Below are positions 22,161-36,261 of a stretch of 64,000 nucleotides of DNA, in pieces. Position 1 is the first letter of the stretch; each line of letters begins with the position of its first letter. Made by a program: the position numbers and the translations under genes. The notes under the pieces were generated by a model that saw only the letters and a program-made list of their open reading frames with translations, was not told where the DNA came from and made no database searches. This DNA comes from Acanthopleura granulata (Eukaryota; Mollusca; Polyplacophora; Chitonida; Chitonidae), in assembly GCA_016165875.1 (NCBI GenBank), contig JABBOT010000012.1, positions 15,379,168-15,443,167 on the forward strand, written 5' to 3'.

Positions 22161-25100
22161 CAGCTTTCTTCTAAGAAACCCCAAGCAGCCATAGATGGTC
22201 AGCCATTCAAGGACATGTACACAGTAGAATGACCCATGCAAATCAACACTTTTTATGCTTACTGTTAAAGGTTGATTTGCCAAATGCTTTTGTGGTCATT
22301 AAATTGCAATACAAGATTTAGAAAGTTTTAAGCACGTTTTGCTGCCTTTTTCAAAGTTAGGGCCCAACCTACATTTTGAGATAGATTATGCAGATACTGA
22401 CATCAAAAACTTTGCTGTGTGCAGTTATCTTGATGGTAACATACCTTTGCATTCTACCAGTCAATAAGAAACAGATGTAACAGTGTAATTGGACATACAC
22501 TGTACATGTATATATCTTTTTAAAAGGTACAGTTCATAAATTGTTCATCAAAGTATAATATAAACTGTAGCTTTGTAGACAACAAGAGTATTACTAGTAT
22601 CATTTACTACTAGATAAAAAATGAGGAGGAGATAAGCTGAATTTTGTTGATGAACTGTGATCTCTAGAAGGCAGTTTTTAAGTAACGCTAATTACTTCAG
22701 CTTATTTAAGATTTCTGGGTTATTTTTGTGGCTGTTCGAGGTGCCTGTAAGTGCCTCCCGATGCTTGGAATAAGCCGCCCATTGTATACATGTCCAATTG
22801 AGTTATGTTTGAGGCTCAGCCATTTCTCTCTATCGCTCCTGTTGCAGATTCAGCTGTTAGAAGTAGCCTCCCAAAGGATCTGGGACAATCGGATAAACTC
22901 ATCTGGTTCTGCTTGAGCATTTGGTGGTATGTCAGCGATATGTCAGAAGGCCATCTGCTGACTTCACATGTAAAGCCTACAGGGAGCAGGCTGCATGACT
23001 GGTGCTGACTGACTGCTTTGGTGGAGATACTCTCTATGAACAAGAGAAAGAAAAGTATTGATACAGTTACATATACTGCTGTTTGAACTAGTATTGTATG
23101 CGTCTTGGACATTTTGTGCTTTTGTACAGGTGTATTAGTTTATGTATTATATACCAATGGCTGAAGTGGTGCACGGTATTAAATGTTTTATGTGGTACTT
23201 CTGGTAAATCATGCTGTATGAAGTCTTGATTTTCTTGTATGTATAGTGAAAACCAGAATGAAATGATTCTGAACTTACAGTTTGTCCTCTGCACAGTTAA
23301 TGTGTAAATTCAGTATCTGTCTACAGCACTTGTATACTGTGATAAGTTAGCCTAGCCATGTGCAAGTGTAATCCCGCATGCATGCATGTAGTTTAATGCA
23401 CATCAGGCCATCATTTCACTAAAAAATTGTAAATCTTGTAAATGTTGAGTTCTAAGTTTATCCAGTTGGTACCCTGTAATACATTGGAAGCAATATTTTG
23501 TGAAAGTCATATGATGCAAGTTTTGACTTAGAACCGGAGATGTGATTTACAACCTTAAGTGAAACGGAGACCATTTTTCTCTGTGCAAGAAATCGGAGGT
23601 AGCTTCTTGTGGTAGATGTTTATTTTAGATGTGTTCCGTCCCCTCATCAGCAGTTCACTAGTTTTGATTGTGATATGTTCCAAAACAGAATTTCGTTTTA
23701 CATTTATGAATGCTTTTTTACATTTGCTTACAATCATGATTTGTCTCTATTTTTTGCATTTTTTTTTTTGCTCATTGTTATATTGTTAAGTGTTAATAAC
23801 CATATGTTTTTGTTACTAGCTGTTCTGTTCCCTCCCTCTGCAGATAAAGGCCTGGTGATTTTAGATGAAAGACAGCTCATGACTGAGGTAGTTTTCAATA
23901 GAAAGATTATAAAATTCTCTCTTGAATGTAAAGTTTGAAACTGTATGAATTTGTTACTGAATTATCTTCGTTTGAAGTGTACAGTATTTTTATTACTGAC
24001 TGAGGATGTGACGGCGCCCATGCTTTTAAGCTGATGAGGGACTGACCAATCAGAGAGCTAGGAGATATCAGCTGTTTATAAGCTGTGACATAAATCTTCT
24101 AAGCTGTCTGTCAATGTAACATGTAATAACATAGGGGCAGCATGCTGTTTTAATATTATATGTTTTAATTATATCAAGTATATGGGTGAACAACACTGTA
24201 AAGTATTTCCAGACGATGTGGTGTTAAAGGAGTAAGTTTCTTGATTGTTTCATGTTATAAATTGGCATATATACTTAGGTTATGAGCACAGCCCTAGCAG
24301 CTTCTAAGGTGACAAGGGTGTTTTGTGCTTAGAACAATTACCTCACATCCCAGACAGAATGGCTGCCTTTCATGCTAGGTGACAGAACACGGTCAAATAT
24401 CAGTTTCGGATGTCAGTTTCAACTGTCGTAGTACCTGTTAGAAAAAATACTTTCCCAAAATAAACATAATGTTGTGCAACTCTTTAGGCAAACTTAACTT
24501 AGAACATGAGCTGTCTTTCACTTTAACAAAGGCTAATATGAGGGAATTCCATCTGCTGTAAGCTTTGAGCATTTCAGTCCTAATGGGGTAGCGAGAGGAT
24601 TTCTTTGTCCTAAGTCTTTTGTCCATTTTGGCTCCATTTATGATGTATTTAGTCCACTTAGTGTGATGTCGCGCTGAAGATGTTTCAGTAGAATGTTCGG
24701 CTTCACTGAAATGTCCCACTTCAGATTCTACCGGTATCCCATTGGATTGCTAATCATAGTGAGGAATGAAGATTGTGTCAGTTATTAACATTTCCTTTGG
24801 TCTCAAGTTTCTTACTTCATGTCTCTGCATGATGACCATGTTAAGTACAGTCCTCTCAATGAGGCTGTGGGTGGAACAATCAGGATAGCCATTAATACTG
24901 GCTTACATTGTATTATTATTTCCCCAAGTCGTGTGGAGTGAAAATGTAGATGTAGGCCTATATCATAAACACTTAGAAATGGTTACTAAATTCATGTGTA
25001 TGTTTTTTTACGGTTTATTGATGCAGACCCTTTTGTTGGTGTAATGTATATATGCTAGTTTTTCTGCATGAATTGACATGTATTGTCCATGTTCATTTAC

Positions 25101-28100
25101 ACTGAGATCAGATCGTTTAACGGTAGCAGTAAAATAGTACCAGCACTTAACAGCATTGAAGAGTCCAAAAGCCTTAGCACGTAGTGTAATGTCTCAGTTG
25201 CTAACCAAGGTGTATACAGGTTTTGATTCATTAGAAGCCTGCTTTGAAGAAGGCCTATAAAAAAGCAAGGAGCACTAGGGGATTGGTAGCATTCCGTGGC
25301 GCCAGTATAGTCAATACGACTGGGTTGCAGCTTCAAATAGATTTATTACATCGAGGCTACCTTTATGTCCGGGTGCCTCCAGCCTTGCTTTCTGCTATTT
25401 GAGTTGTGAACAAATCACTTTCACATGTGTGATAATTTTCGCGGACTGGGGTTGAGATGGTTGTGTAACATGTGGGATAGCTGAGAGGGACTTTGCCGAG
25501 GGGCAGGTGCTTGGCCGTCAGGCGGATAGATATACCTGGAGATGGACAAAGGCTGGCGTGAGACAGCATGATAACGATGCTCGCCGATTGCCAGCTGTGC
25601 TATTCCTGTAGAATAAATGATCCACCATGATCGGAAAGCAGCAAGTCCACGTTTTGAAGAGGAAGTAAACCTTTGCTTGTGATGGGCACGGTATTTCACT
25701 ACAATCACCATTTATATTCCTCTCGCCGTTAATTTAGGCCAGTAAGGTAATTCCCGTAACAACATATACGCAACACCTCTTAGCCAAGTAATCAGATTGC
25801 TTTTTCACTACGAAGTAGCGTAGTGGAAAGTAGTCCAAGGTTGCCCAGACGTTGAAATTTGCATTAGAAATGATGCGGACGCTCAAATTTCACGTCTATG
25901 ATTTGTGCTATAATCAACTATGCGCCAGTGCAGTCTGACCTTCAGACCGACTCTCTACTCCCGCGAAACAAGCCTCATAGGCCTGAACTGATAAAACTCC
26001 TCCTTGGAAACATATATAACTACATAACATGTTATTTAGCCCAACCAAGGTAGATTTATACCTTGAGACTGGTATCCCCGAGTGATTACTGCCGGAAAAC
26101 TGTCGATTGTTGTTACGCGTTCAAGACGTCGAGAGGGAAGCGAACCGAGAGGGGCTCGTTTTGGATGTGCTATAGGTGGGCAATGGGGACCGGAATAACT
26201 TAGATAGGCTAAATAGAATGGTATGTAGTCACCAAGGTTTCCGGACAGTAGTTTTAGTACAGTTTTAGGCTCATGTTGGGCACGTTTCTTTGACGTGGAA
26301 GGCCTGTCTTAAAAGTCAGTCCGCATTCCCGCACGGGAGGTCACGTCAGACGTGGAAATGTGAGCCTCTCTGGCGACCGCGTCAATTGTATTGCAAATTT
26401 CGATGTCTGAGCAACCTCGGACTAAGTGGTTTAAAGGCCAAGTGATTACTTGGCTGAACTCCTATAGGCTTGTTGAATGTTCAAGCTAACAGATCTGTGT
26501 TAATTAATCTGTCGATTCCTGTAATTGTTCCCTAGCATCCCTCTCTAGTTGACTGGTAGGATTTATGTACAGAATTATAACTATGAATACAATCAGCGCG
26601 TGATGATATTACCTGAACCGTCCCTGTATGTACATGCTGGACACTAAAACCGTCCTTGACCAAATCTAAGTAAACGTTGACATTTATTCGATATCACATG
26701 GTGTGAACGTCAACGTGTACCAAGACTGACCTTGGCCATACATGCAATTCAGTCGTGTTCTGTATGAAGGTTGATATATACGTGGTCGGAAACAATAAAC
26801 GATACTGTTTACGAAAAGACAACGTATTTGTGTTTTCGATGGGAGAGATAGGACGGGAGCGGTGAAAGAGTATATGTAGAATTGTGATACGCGTTATTGT
26901 TTTTCCACATTGTAGTGATTGATTTGTTTGATTGGTTTGTTCGCTAAGGCCATACTCAAAATTTTATACTGACAACAGTGTAGTGGCTATAACATCTGGT
27001 AGATACGGGATTCAATCCCGAATCGAGTCTGACTAGAACATCGGTAAACATGTTAATATCTCAACTGGCGCTCAGCATGAGAGGAGTAGACAAAACACTG
27101 GTCAACCCGGTAACAGTATAGTGTAACTGTTTGGAGCATCTTTTCTGGTGTCCTCGGTGGCCTGGCGTTCTGTTGATTGAGGCAGCACTGCATAAATATG
27201 TCGGTATTTTATCCTATACCTCAATTCTGCAATTTTAGAAGACTAGGTCGTGATATGACTGGGATGATCCCTTTTCCCAAGCAAATGAACCCAGCGCTCT
27301 GTTAATTGTGATGCCTCTAATTTGGGGATCAATCCCACTCTAGTACAGGGAATTTTCATGATTCCTCTCGATTCTTTCATTATTCTCGAGGCATTGATGG
27401 TAATAGGTGTTAATTGAGGCACTCTAGCTCATGTGTGGCCTTACATGAAGTTCGCTAGTGACCACTTGCCTTCCACCAATACGACGTGAAAGTCACACGT
27501 GGAAGACTTCGTCTGTAAGTTGCTAACCGTGGGTATATAAAGTGTACTCCATGCGTTTTCCTCCATCCATCCAACTGAGTTAAGCAACAGTCAAATGCTG
27601 TGGTGTTTCTAATGTTAGCGTACGTGGTATTATATGTGCGGCATGATATATATTTTACTGCCCAAAACAGTGGAGAACTGTGAAATAATACGCTTATGTG
27701 AACAAGGGCCAAAAAGCTCTGATACAGGCGGCCGGACAGGTGGAAGACAACTACGATCAGACAAATAGTCGTATATTACGCAAATAAATGTCATGTTTTA
27801 TTGTATAATAAGCATCACTGAACACAAATTGTTACAATGTAATTTGGGGGGTTTCTTAACGTCGCGAACTATACATGTAGCCTTCTGTCAATCGGTCAGT
27901 TTCACATGCATGACTTCTTGGCTCGCGGTGTCAATGTATTGAAACTGTTCTTTTCCAGTCTGTTTAGTACATCTGCTTTTCGCAATGAACACCTGAGAAG
28001 GATGTATTCAATAGCATGTGCGCATTAGTGAGGCCATGCCCGAAGCCACTGGGAAAGAACGGATCCCATCAATATACAGCCCACATCGGCATGACTTTGA

Positions 28101-30208
28101 TCATGTGTCGCATACATGCTCCTCGTTTTTGATTGGTTTGTTTGTTAAATTCGCCCCTTTTAACACTGTTTCATTACACCACTATATATCTGTCTATCCT
28201 CGTGGCAGTCTGCATGGAAGGACAATTTGTGGACAGAATTGTACCCTCCACACTGTCAAGCAATTAATGTGAAATGGCCTCGAGGAGCCTGTTACACCCC
28301 GTTAATATAGATTACAGAAGACGTCGGTTCAAACCCATTCTTGGACTGATAAGGTTCTTAGCGTTGATAGCGAAATTAGGCCTCAACGAATGAAGACATG
28401 CACCAGATCTGTTTTCGATTAACCGGATAAATGATGCGGTAGTCTGACGTTAGCATCTTTTCCTAATATGCTAATATGATGTTAGTATCTTTTACGTGGC
28501 CCTTTAAATATATGTATTTCCACAGATCCCGCGTTTTTAAACAATTAAATTCTTGTAACATTTAATGCCACACATGTACAAAGATTTCATGAAAGTTTGT
28601 TTTTTTTTACCATTCAAAAACTGTCCAGGGTGAAATTGTCCTGCTTTCCACAGTCTGTTTTATGTACAAACATGTTATAAACATGGTCAATTAACACGTT
28701 CACGCTGTGACCTCTTTAACATGGCCACATGACCGTTTGACCGGTTCATGATGGAATACTCAGTGATGCATGACCTTCTGTTGTAAGCATGCTTGCGGTT
28801 TGATTAGTTCTCATGTCTGTACGGCAATGTGAATCGAATATTCGCATACTATCAGCGTAAACCTCCAAGGGCTGACTTTGAATGTCGACTTATCATGCAC
28901 GCAGGGAGATAGCTATACAACATGTACAGTTCCGTCCTTTAGAACAGTCCAACGTTCGCTCAAGTATATATAAACCGTCAGGTATTTGATCGTGTTGGAT
29001 TGGCATGTGTGCATGAGTGAATGCCTTCTACGAACATGCGGCACAAACGACTCTGTTTTATTTGCATTTCTTCATATACAAGATCAAATATCCCAAACAG
29101 CTTTTGTCAACGAAAATACATAAATCTGCACGGCATTCCCATACAACGTTTTATCCATCTGTGTGGAGACTAGCCAAAACCTTCAGTAGTTAGATCCTGA
29201 ACACCATAATGATCGTAAGTTCGCAGGCCTACTTGACAAGCATGTATATGTCCCTTCTGAGGAGATGCATAATTTATTATGCAGTGGACTGCTTGTGTGC
29301 TTGCTACGACAAGGTTTTAGACCCGTCTTTGCATTAGTACAAGACATTTATGCCATTGCTTCAGTGTGATATACTGTGGAAAACAAGCCTGCAGACTGCC
29401 TTATACAATGTAATTTCCAGTTTGTTGTATGCTTGCACAGAGCACCGTATATTACTTCTTTTGCAAGTGTTATTATGCTCTGTTGGAAAAAAACATGCAC
29501 ATATATGCTTTTTAATGTTCACATTTATGGCGTGAAAAATCAAAGAAAAAATCAGCGTGAATGTCTTATTGCTACATGCAGGATCAAAAGTTTAATTGTG
29601 AGTTTTATATGGTAACAACCCATGGCTAAACAGCATAAATCATATACACAGGTGAAATATGAAAGCGAAAGTAAAACGACGTCTTACCACAAAAGACAAC
29701 TGAGTTTGAGAAAAATAACCAGATGAAAGTTAATATGACATCATACATGATGTTTACCTACTTTCAAAAGGTAACTGTGATTCTCGATGGTATGATTTAA
29801 ACATACACATTTATGCCTATCGCCTGATTTGGATGGACTTCAGCTATTAGTTTACTATTTGCTGACCATTAATATTGACAATCCAAACCCCCGTCGCTCT
29901 AAATATATGTACACATACACAAGTGGGCTATCTAATTCTTAAATGCACTCTCCTCATAATGGTGGGTTTCTGTTTTAGCGTATTCCTGTATCTCATTATA
30001 GCCCCAAAGAAAAAGTCTGATATGCATCCCAAAAGCGGTGAAACTAGTCGGAATACGTCATTGGAGATTGTCGTGTTTGTTTTTCGCTATATATAGAGTG
30101 GCGAAAGAGTAACACATAGTCTGGGTCTTGTTTGTTTTGTACAAATCTGGATAGTTCATTCAATGCGCTGTTTTTTTCAGCCAAGTTACACAACTTCCAG
30201 TCTTCACA
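22161..30208. other. Intergenic, no recognised gene
   Basis: About 8 kb of AT-rich DNA. All open frames are under 110 aa and none resembles a known family. A CG-richer stretch near 25.8-26.5 kb has no obvious feature. T-arm-like sequence at about 27003-27020 (GGGATTCAATCCCG) is isolated and not part of a foldable tRNA gene. Confidence 0.5.
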
Positions 30209-30446
30209 GGGCCTCCTTGGCTAAGCTGGTTAGCGTGATAGCGCGGCTCGATGTTAAACCCAGGAGAGTCTCATGTCCAGCTCATGTTGGCTTCCACTCC
30301 GGGCGTGCGTGGGAAGGTCAGTCTGTGGATGGTTTCTCCGGGTCTCTGCCCAGATTCCTCCGACCATAATGCTGGCCGCCGTTGTGTATATATAAGTGAA
30401 ATATTCTTGAGTACGGCACAAAACACCATTGATATAAATAAATAAA
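30209..30446 (+). mobile_element. SINE family A, near full length
   Basis: GGCCTCCTTGGCTAAGCTGG head, CCAGCTCATGTTGGCTTCC, GTGGATGGTTTCTCCGGG, CCATAATGCTGGCCGCCGTT, TAAGTGAAATATTCTTGAGT and an ATAAATAAATAAA tail. Confidence 0.9.
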
Positions 30447-30599
30447 TTCAGCCATGACACCATGTAATAAGTGGACCACTTTGGTGAGTGGACATCTGGC
30501 GTTTAAAACGTACTCTAGCTAAATGTTTCCTTATAGCAGAACCATAACTTATTCATGAAATACTGACATCTGTGCAAACTGTGTGCAGACTCCTCCAAT

Positions 30600-30905
30600 C
30601 TTGCCTTACGTTACGTGACACCGTGTTATGTAATAATGAGCGAGTAATGTAATACCTACCATGTAATGTAATAATAATTTCCGTGTTATGTAGTATCGCC
30701 ACATAAAGTAGACTCAGGCATTTATTAAATTACACGGAAATTTTAATTACAATACCCTGCTACTGGTTTTATTACATCACACTGGAAAGTTTATTACATT
30801 ACTCAGTGATATTACAAAACATTGAAATATTTTATTAGATTACACGGTGAGTGTTACATTACTTGCGTACTTGCGTATTGTTATTATATTAACAAGGTGT
30901 TACAA
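30600..30905. repeat. Imperfect foldback of TGTAATGTAATA-type repeats
   Basis: The left half (30600-30705) repeats GTGTTATGTAATAAT and AGTAATGTAAT motifs. The right half (30724-30900) carries their inverses (ATTACATTACTC, ATTACATCACAC, AAATTACACGGAAATTT). The centre pairs TAATTTCCGTGT with ACACGGAAATT. Confidence 0.6.
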
Positions 30906-31079
30906 CTGTTCATAGGGTCCTGGTGACAATAATCGGTCGACAAGGCTCGCGTATACATGGCCGTCTGGTTGTACAGTAAAATCTTCATTGTGAAGCGTTT
31001 GTTTTTGACCAATATGATATGCATATCCCTATGTCACAAGTGAGAAAGTTCGTCCGTTACTTGCCAAATCTAGGCCGCT

Positions 31080-31180
31080 TATTGCGGGCACTCCGGTTTC
31101 CTCCTAACATGATAATAACCGGCAGCACATGTAAGTGAAAAAATTCTTGAGCAAGACGTTAAACAACAATCATTCAATTA
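31080..31180 (+). mobile_element. SINE-like 3' fragment
   Basis: ACTCCGGTTTCCTCCTAACA, GTAAGTGAAAAAATTCTTGA, GTTAAACAACAATCATTCAA; resembles the family A tail but is diverged. Confidence 0.6.
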
Positions 31181-31851
31181 ATGGATGCCCAAGTCGTCGT
31201 CGTGACATTATAACAGTAAATGTCTTGTTTCGTTTATTGCAGTCTTCTTTCCGGTGTTTAAAGAGCGCTGCATAGCACAGCGATACACAGGTGCATTCGA
31301 TGCTTTCCTGATTGCTTTGATCGATGAACTTTCAGCGGGCATATCAACTAAACGAAAAGCTTGTACACATACATCCAGACGTGGAAGCGCCAATAACTCG
31401 GTTCACGGGAAACAGCATTATACAGCACAATTAACTCAACAAATGATTCGTAATTATAGCATGATGGTTATTACATCCGGGCATCCTTGACGAGCCGAGA
31501 AGCGCGCTTAGTGGAACGTAGCGTGCATGCGTCACTAAGGATTGTCAGGTTGAGTTGTTGTATAAATATATGTACGTAATATAGTCGTACTTGATCTCAC
31601 GTTATTAATAGGGAATTCTGAAATGGAACTTATTTTGTTGACTGAACTGAACCTTGTGTATATTTATATGTTTATATGTTTTTCGCCCCACGTCATGAGC
31701 TTTTAAATTTTTATTTTGGCTATATGTAAGCCACAATTTATGGACTCCACTCTCTTTTTCACTATCCAGAAACTCCCAGGAACACACGAGATTTTTACAC
31801 GCGTATGCACCAAAATAAATATCTGGATGCATAAAGGCGAGCATACATAAA

Positions 31852-31874
31852 TTATATATATATATATATATATA
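31852..31874 (+). repeat. (AT)n microsatellite
   Basis: About 23 bp of alternating AT. Confidence 0.95.
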
Positions 31875-33843
31875 CACGAGAGCGAGGAAAATATGACACG
31901 TGTGAATTTCTAGATTTATGTTCCCAGAAATCTAGCATGTTCGCGAAAAAGCAACTGGCCGAAAAATGAGGAGAATGCCTCGTTAGCAGGTTCGAACGCC
32001 CACAAATGTATATGAAACCTTGCGTGAGTTTTTGCCGTTCGTGAATGTACAAAAACTCGCCCAGGTACGTACCGTTTGCACGAGTTTCCTCGGGTGCACG
32101 CAATGAAAACAAGACGTCCAAAAATCTCGCGAGCACGCCGAGTATGGGTCGTTTGCCCAAGTTTTCCTGCACGCGAGTTTTGGTTGCAGGTTTAAGTGCC
32201 ACTTTTTCGCCCTTCTCGACCGAATGAGTTGCGTGGGCAATTGATTATTCGCGCTTGTGTCCGTTTTGGTTGACACATGTGTAGAAAAAAACGTTTGCAC
32301 CATTTTTATATCATCGAGATAGTCAACTGGAGCGCTATCGACTTCCAGAGCCTAAAGGGAACGGGGCGTGGAAAACCGGTTAAGACCCTTATTTACCTAG
32401 CAGACAATTGTTAGGACACATGGTATAAGGTATTTATGTATATACGGGTTCAAATCCGGCCTTGCTGGAATTGTTGTATTGCCTCATTGTGTCTGCCCCC
32501 AGTCTCCACTCATAACGCCCCTCACCCCCTCCCCTTCCGTTTCTATTGTGAGAAGGGAGCTGTCCACGCCTCGCTGGTGTGGCCGTTTGCGCAGACTAAC
32601 GTTTGTTGAAGACAAGGCGTCTTTTAAACCCAACACTCCTGTTTCCAACACCATGAAAACTGAGCGCCAAGGAAAAAGTGAAAAATTGTGGAGCATATGG
32701 TTGTGAACAGCAATTTTAAATAAATAATCGAATAACAAGAAAGGAAAGTGCCCTTTAACATTCTAGATATGATATTTGGATACGGCGCACCCATTCAGTT
32801 TATGCTATGTCAAAAACGATTCCAAGGGCTCTTAGGTGGTCGCCTAACCTACATGAATGGAAAATCTTGGTACATGGAAACTATGTACGGTTTCGAAAAT
32901 ATATATGTAGTATTCGGAATCGATCTACTGAAACTTATGTCCAACATTGCCGAACTGTATATATATAGCCAGAAATCAATAGGGTCAAATACATAGGGCC
33001 TAAACCCCTTAAAAGGGAGGCAGTTTCTACTGCCTATACATGCACTGTGCGTGACAAAAAGGGACAGGGTGCGGAACCTTCATAAATGGCTATAGCTAAA
33101 GATATGTATATATATTTTGTGGTCTATTTATGCCCCAATAGTCATCAGTGTGATCGATCCTTAATGGACTTATTATCGCTTGCAATAAATATGTTTGTTC
33201 ATGAAAGGTTATATCTAATATTTCTTATACTATGGTGAATTATAAACCCCTAAGGGTGTACACATCGATCGTTTGATCGATGGTGTATGCAAGGTCTGAT
33301 TGATTTTGCTTACGCATACATACATACATGCAGTGTATCATCAAATCCTTATAAGCCTCTTATCGGGAAATCGGTTATATATCAATAATGCATAGATTGT
33401 TCTCAGAGTGATCGCTTTTTGATAATGAAGGCGTGTAGAAGGCAGATCGGGGCATTTCCAAAAGATTCAGTAGTTCATGGCCGTGCCAGAAGACAAGTCA
33501 TGTCTTGGTTGTATAGAGTTCATTGTTGCCATATTACCACCATAGTCAGGATTAAATCGCGAAGACAGAAAGGCGCTTATAACGATATTGAATGGTCAAA
33601 AATTTTAGGAATGTTAAAGTCGCATTCCTATATAAACTGTATAAATACACGCAAGTAGTATTTCACTGTATTCTGTACAGCGCATAAAAGTACACTGTCA
33701 ATATATTCCAAGGTATTCATATGGAGTATAGGGCGACAAAAAGTAAATCTACATTGTGCGAATACAGGTACCGGCATACTGTATAGGTTTACAGCCTTGA
33801 CACAATCAACCTAAACATGCTGCTGTGTTCTGGATTGATGTTT

Positions 33844-34281
33844 GTACCATTACAGCACTTGGTTGCTGCAAAAACATAAGGGGATGTGATACCTGTACAG
33901 GGTTTTGGCTGCAACAAAATCATAAAGCGATGTGATACCTGTACAGAGCTTTGGCTGCAACAAAATATAAGGCGATGTGATACCTGTACAGGGTTTTGGC
34001 TGCGACAAAAACATAAAGCGATAAGGTTCCGATCAGGACTTTGCCTGCGACAAAAACAAATGGCGATATCGTATACCTTTACAGCACTTTTCTCCCAAAG
34101 AAACATAAGGCGATGTGTACCTTTATAACACCTGGCTGCGACAAAAACAGAAGAAGATATGGTACCTTTATGGTCAAAGTCTATAGATAAAGTCTATATC
34201 ACTAAAGTGATATGGCCTTTACAGGGCTTTGGGTGCCACAATAATATATGAAGGCGATGCGGTGCCTTTACGGCACTTAGC
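33844..34281 (+). repeat. Minisatellite, about 45-bp unit, roughly 9-10 diverged copies
   Basis: Units carry GCGATGTGATACCTGTACAG, (G/A)(G/C)TTTTGGCTGC(A/G)AC and AAAA(A/T)CATAA. The first three complete units are 45-46 bp and very similar; later units degrade and one is interrupted around 34170-34210. Because the unit is divisible by 3, both strands show spurious open frames of 80-105 aa. Confidence 0.88.
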
Positions 34282-35359
34282 TAACAGAGATAACAATGCG
34301 CAATACTTTGTAATTTTACAGCCGGAGGAGAGTTGTCAAACGATTTGTAACATGAATGTGTATGGTCCATCAGTCAGATACCCGATATGTAACATGAAAA
34401 CAAAACCACATCATATATCATTTTTCTTGGTGACGCTGCATTACAAGGTCCACCATTATGCTGTTACGTCTCTTACGCCGGTAACTATTATGTCTGGCCA
34501 AAATTCTTTGGGGAAAGTATGGGGTTATTCACAAAGGTGCTGTTTATCATACGCTACCTGAAAAACCATCCCTGTAGGTGGCTAAATGTATCATATAATT
34601 GTGTTGGTGTAGTGCTGTCTAATCAACGTGGGTAATGTACATGTACTTTGCGATTAGAGGAGAATGATTATGAATTTCGTTGCTAAAAAGCGCCACGAAG
34701 AGTCTACGCCATCTATCCTGACAAAATAATTTCTTCCTCAACGAAAAATTGCCTGACTTGGGTCTGGGTTACTGCATATAATGTCATGAAAGTCTCAGTC
34801 GTAAAGCTTGTTATAGTGGAACTTTCACCCTTCACGTGACGTGGGAACGTTCAGTGACAAGTGGGGAGATCCTGAGCCTTACAAAAAATAAATATATAAA
34901 TAAAAATAAAAATTTATAAAAAAAATGTCAGTCTCAGTCGTAAAACTTTGCAATGGTAGGGTTTTCACACTTCACGTGGCATGGAAACCTTCAATAACAA
35001 GTTAGTCTTAATTTAATAAATCAAAGCATATATATACGTGGGTATCATGTGGACGGCGAATATATCATTCTGTATTCGTGTTAAAATCGAAACGAGTATA
35101 ATAAATAAATCCAAAGCTGTTCAGATTAGCAATTACATTATGGCGTAGTATTTTACTTGTTAGTATCGATATAATGGTAGAGAATTTAATAATCAACAGA
35201 TGTTGTAAAGTTCGTTCACGCACAGATGGTGAGGACATTGAATATCAGTAGAAACATACCAGGGACAAATTAGAGTTTTTCTACATTCAGAAATACCTCC
35301 TTGGGTGACATAAATTGTCATTTCCAGGCAGACTTTTCGGTTTTGATTTTCGGTTATGT

Positions 35360-35614
35360 TCACTCTGTATACTCATCAATAGTATTTAAATCTGTTATGG
35401 TGGGGTGATGTTTGGAGGGGAGGGGCATGTCTTTTAGGGGATGAAGACCGGGTATATATAGATCCCGTATGACACCACCGCACATCGACGGTTGGTTAAA
35501 AACAAAATCCTGACTTAAGGTTGCTGGAAGGGGTTGCTTAAGGGCTGGAATCGAAGGCAAGACCTTTAATGGTCGATGATTTTTTTTTCTTCCGGAAAAC
35601 CTACAGTCTTGCAC
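35360..35614 (-). other. Unassigned Pro-rich open frame, possible exon
   Basis: About 84 codons on the minus strand, rich in Pro, ending TIDEYTE then TGA. There is no ATG at the 5' end, a stop lies just upstream, and an AACAG acceptor-like site abuts it. I recognise no family; it could be a terminal exon of an unknown gene or chance. Confidence 0.2.
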
Positions 35615-35689
35615 TGTTCACCTTCCATATTCGCAAATATTATAGATATAGCTGAAAAATATAAATACATGTGTATTAGGGCTCAGCAT

Positions 35690-36030
35690 GGTTAAGGTGC
35701 TTGCTCTTCAACGACCAGAACACACGAGGTTCAAACCCTGCCTTGCACTGGCGGGGAATTAGCAGAGGGCCTCGCTCTCAATGTGGGCGGAGCTTTGATA
35801 TCAATTATAGCGGTCGGCGACGGTCGTACGGCAGTGTGCGTTGTTTAACCTTCTCTTATACCACTTGTTTTCCGCTAATTCATGGTGAGAATAACTGTGC
35901 GTCACATGCAAAAGGAAAGTTCATCAGGCACTTTATGATTTACTCCAAACACTCTGTTTCCTCCACCCGTGTTTATAATGAGAACAATTCATGACCTGCG
36001 TGAGTATGGCGTGAAACAGCAATCAGATCA
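35690..36030 (+). mobile_element. SINE-like element, diverged family F
   Basis: B-box-like GAGGTTCAAACCCTGCC near 35728, then TTTACTCCAAACACTCTGTT, TCCTCCACCCGTGTTTATAA and the tail GAGTATGGCGTGAAACAGCA. The tail block resembles 42255-42470, 49735-49912 and 57655-57845. Confidence 0.5.
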
Positions 36031-36188
36031 ATTCAAATCATATCAAAATCATGAGCATATATTTCGTTTTGATTTGTTGTGTGGAAAATAGAAGAAATGC
36101 AATTTGTACTCAGTAATGATTATAATACCGATCACCAGTACACAGATATGTAAAAGACGTATGGCTTACAGCCTTAATCCTATGAAAT

Positions 36189-36261
36189 AATGACCGCCGT
36201 CGTATAAATAAAAATTTCTTTAGTATGGTGTAAAACACCAAACAAATAAATTAATTAATTG
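36189..36261 (+). mobile_element. SINE family A, 3' tail fragment
   Basis: GACCGCCGTCGTATAAATAA, TTAGTATGGTGTAAAACACC, AAACAAATAAATTAATTAAT. Confidence 0.7.

Noticed and set aside
27003..27020. GGGATTCAATCCCG as part of a tRNA
   Set aside because: Only a T-arm-like hairpin is present; no acceptor stem or anticodon arm can be folded around it.
31852..32303. Overlapping minus-strand open frames of 116 and 106 aa
   Set aside because: One ends in YIYIYI from an AT microsatellite; neither has a recognisable domain or splice context.
33789..34128. 105-aa (-) and 80-aa (+) Cys-rich open frames
   Set aside because: Both are products of the 45-bp minisatellite, whose unit length is divisible by 3.
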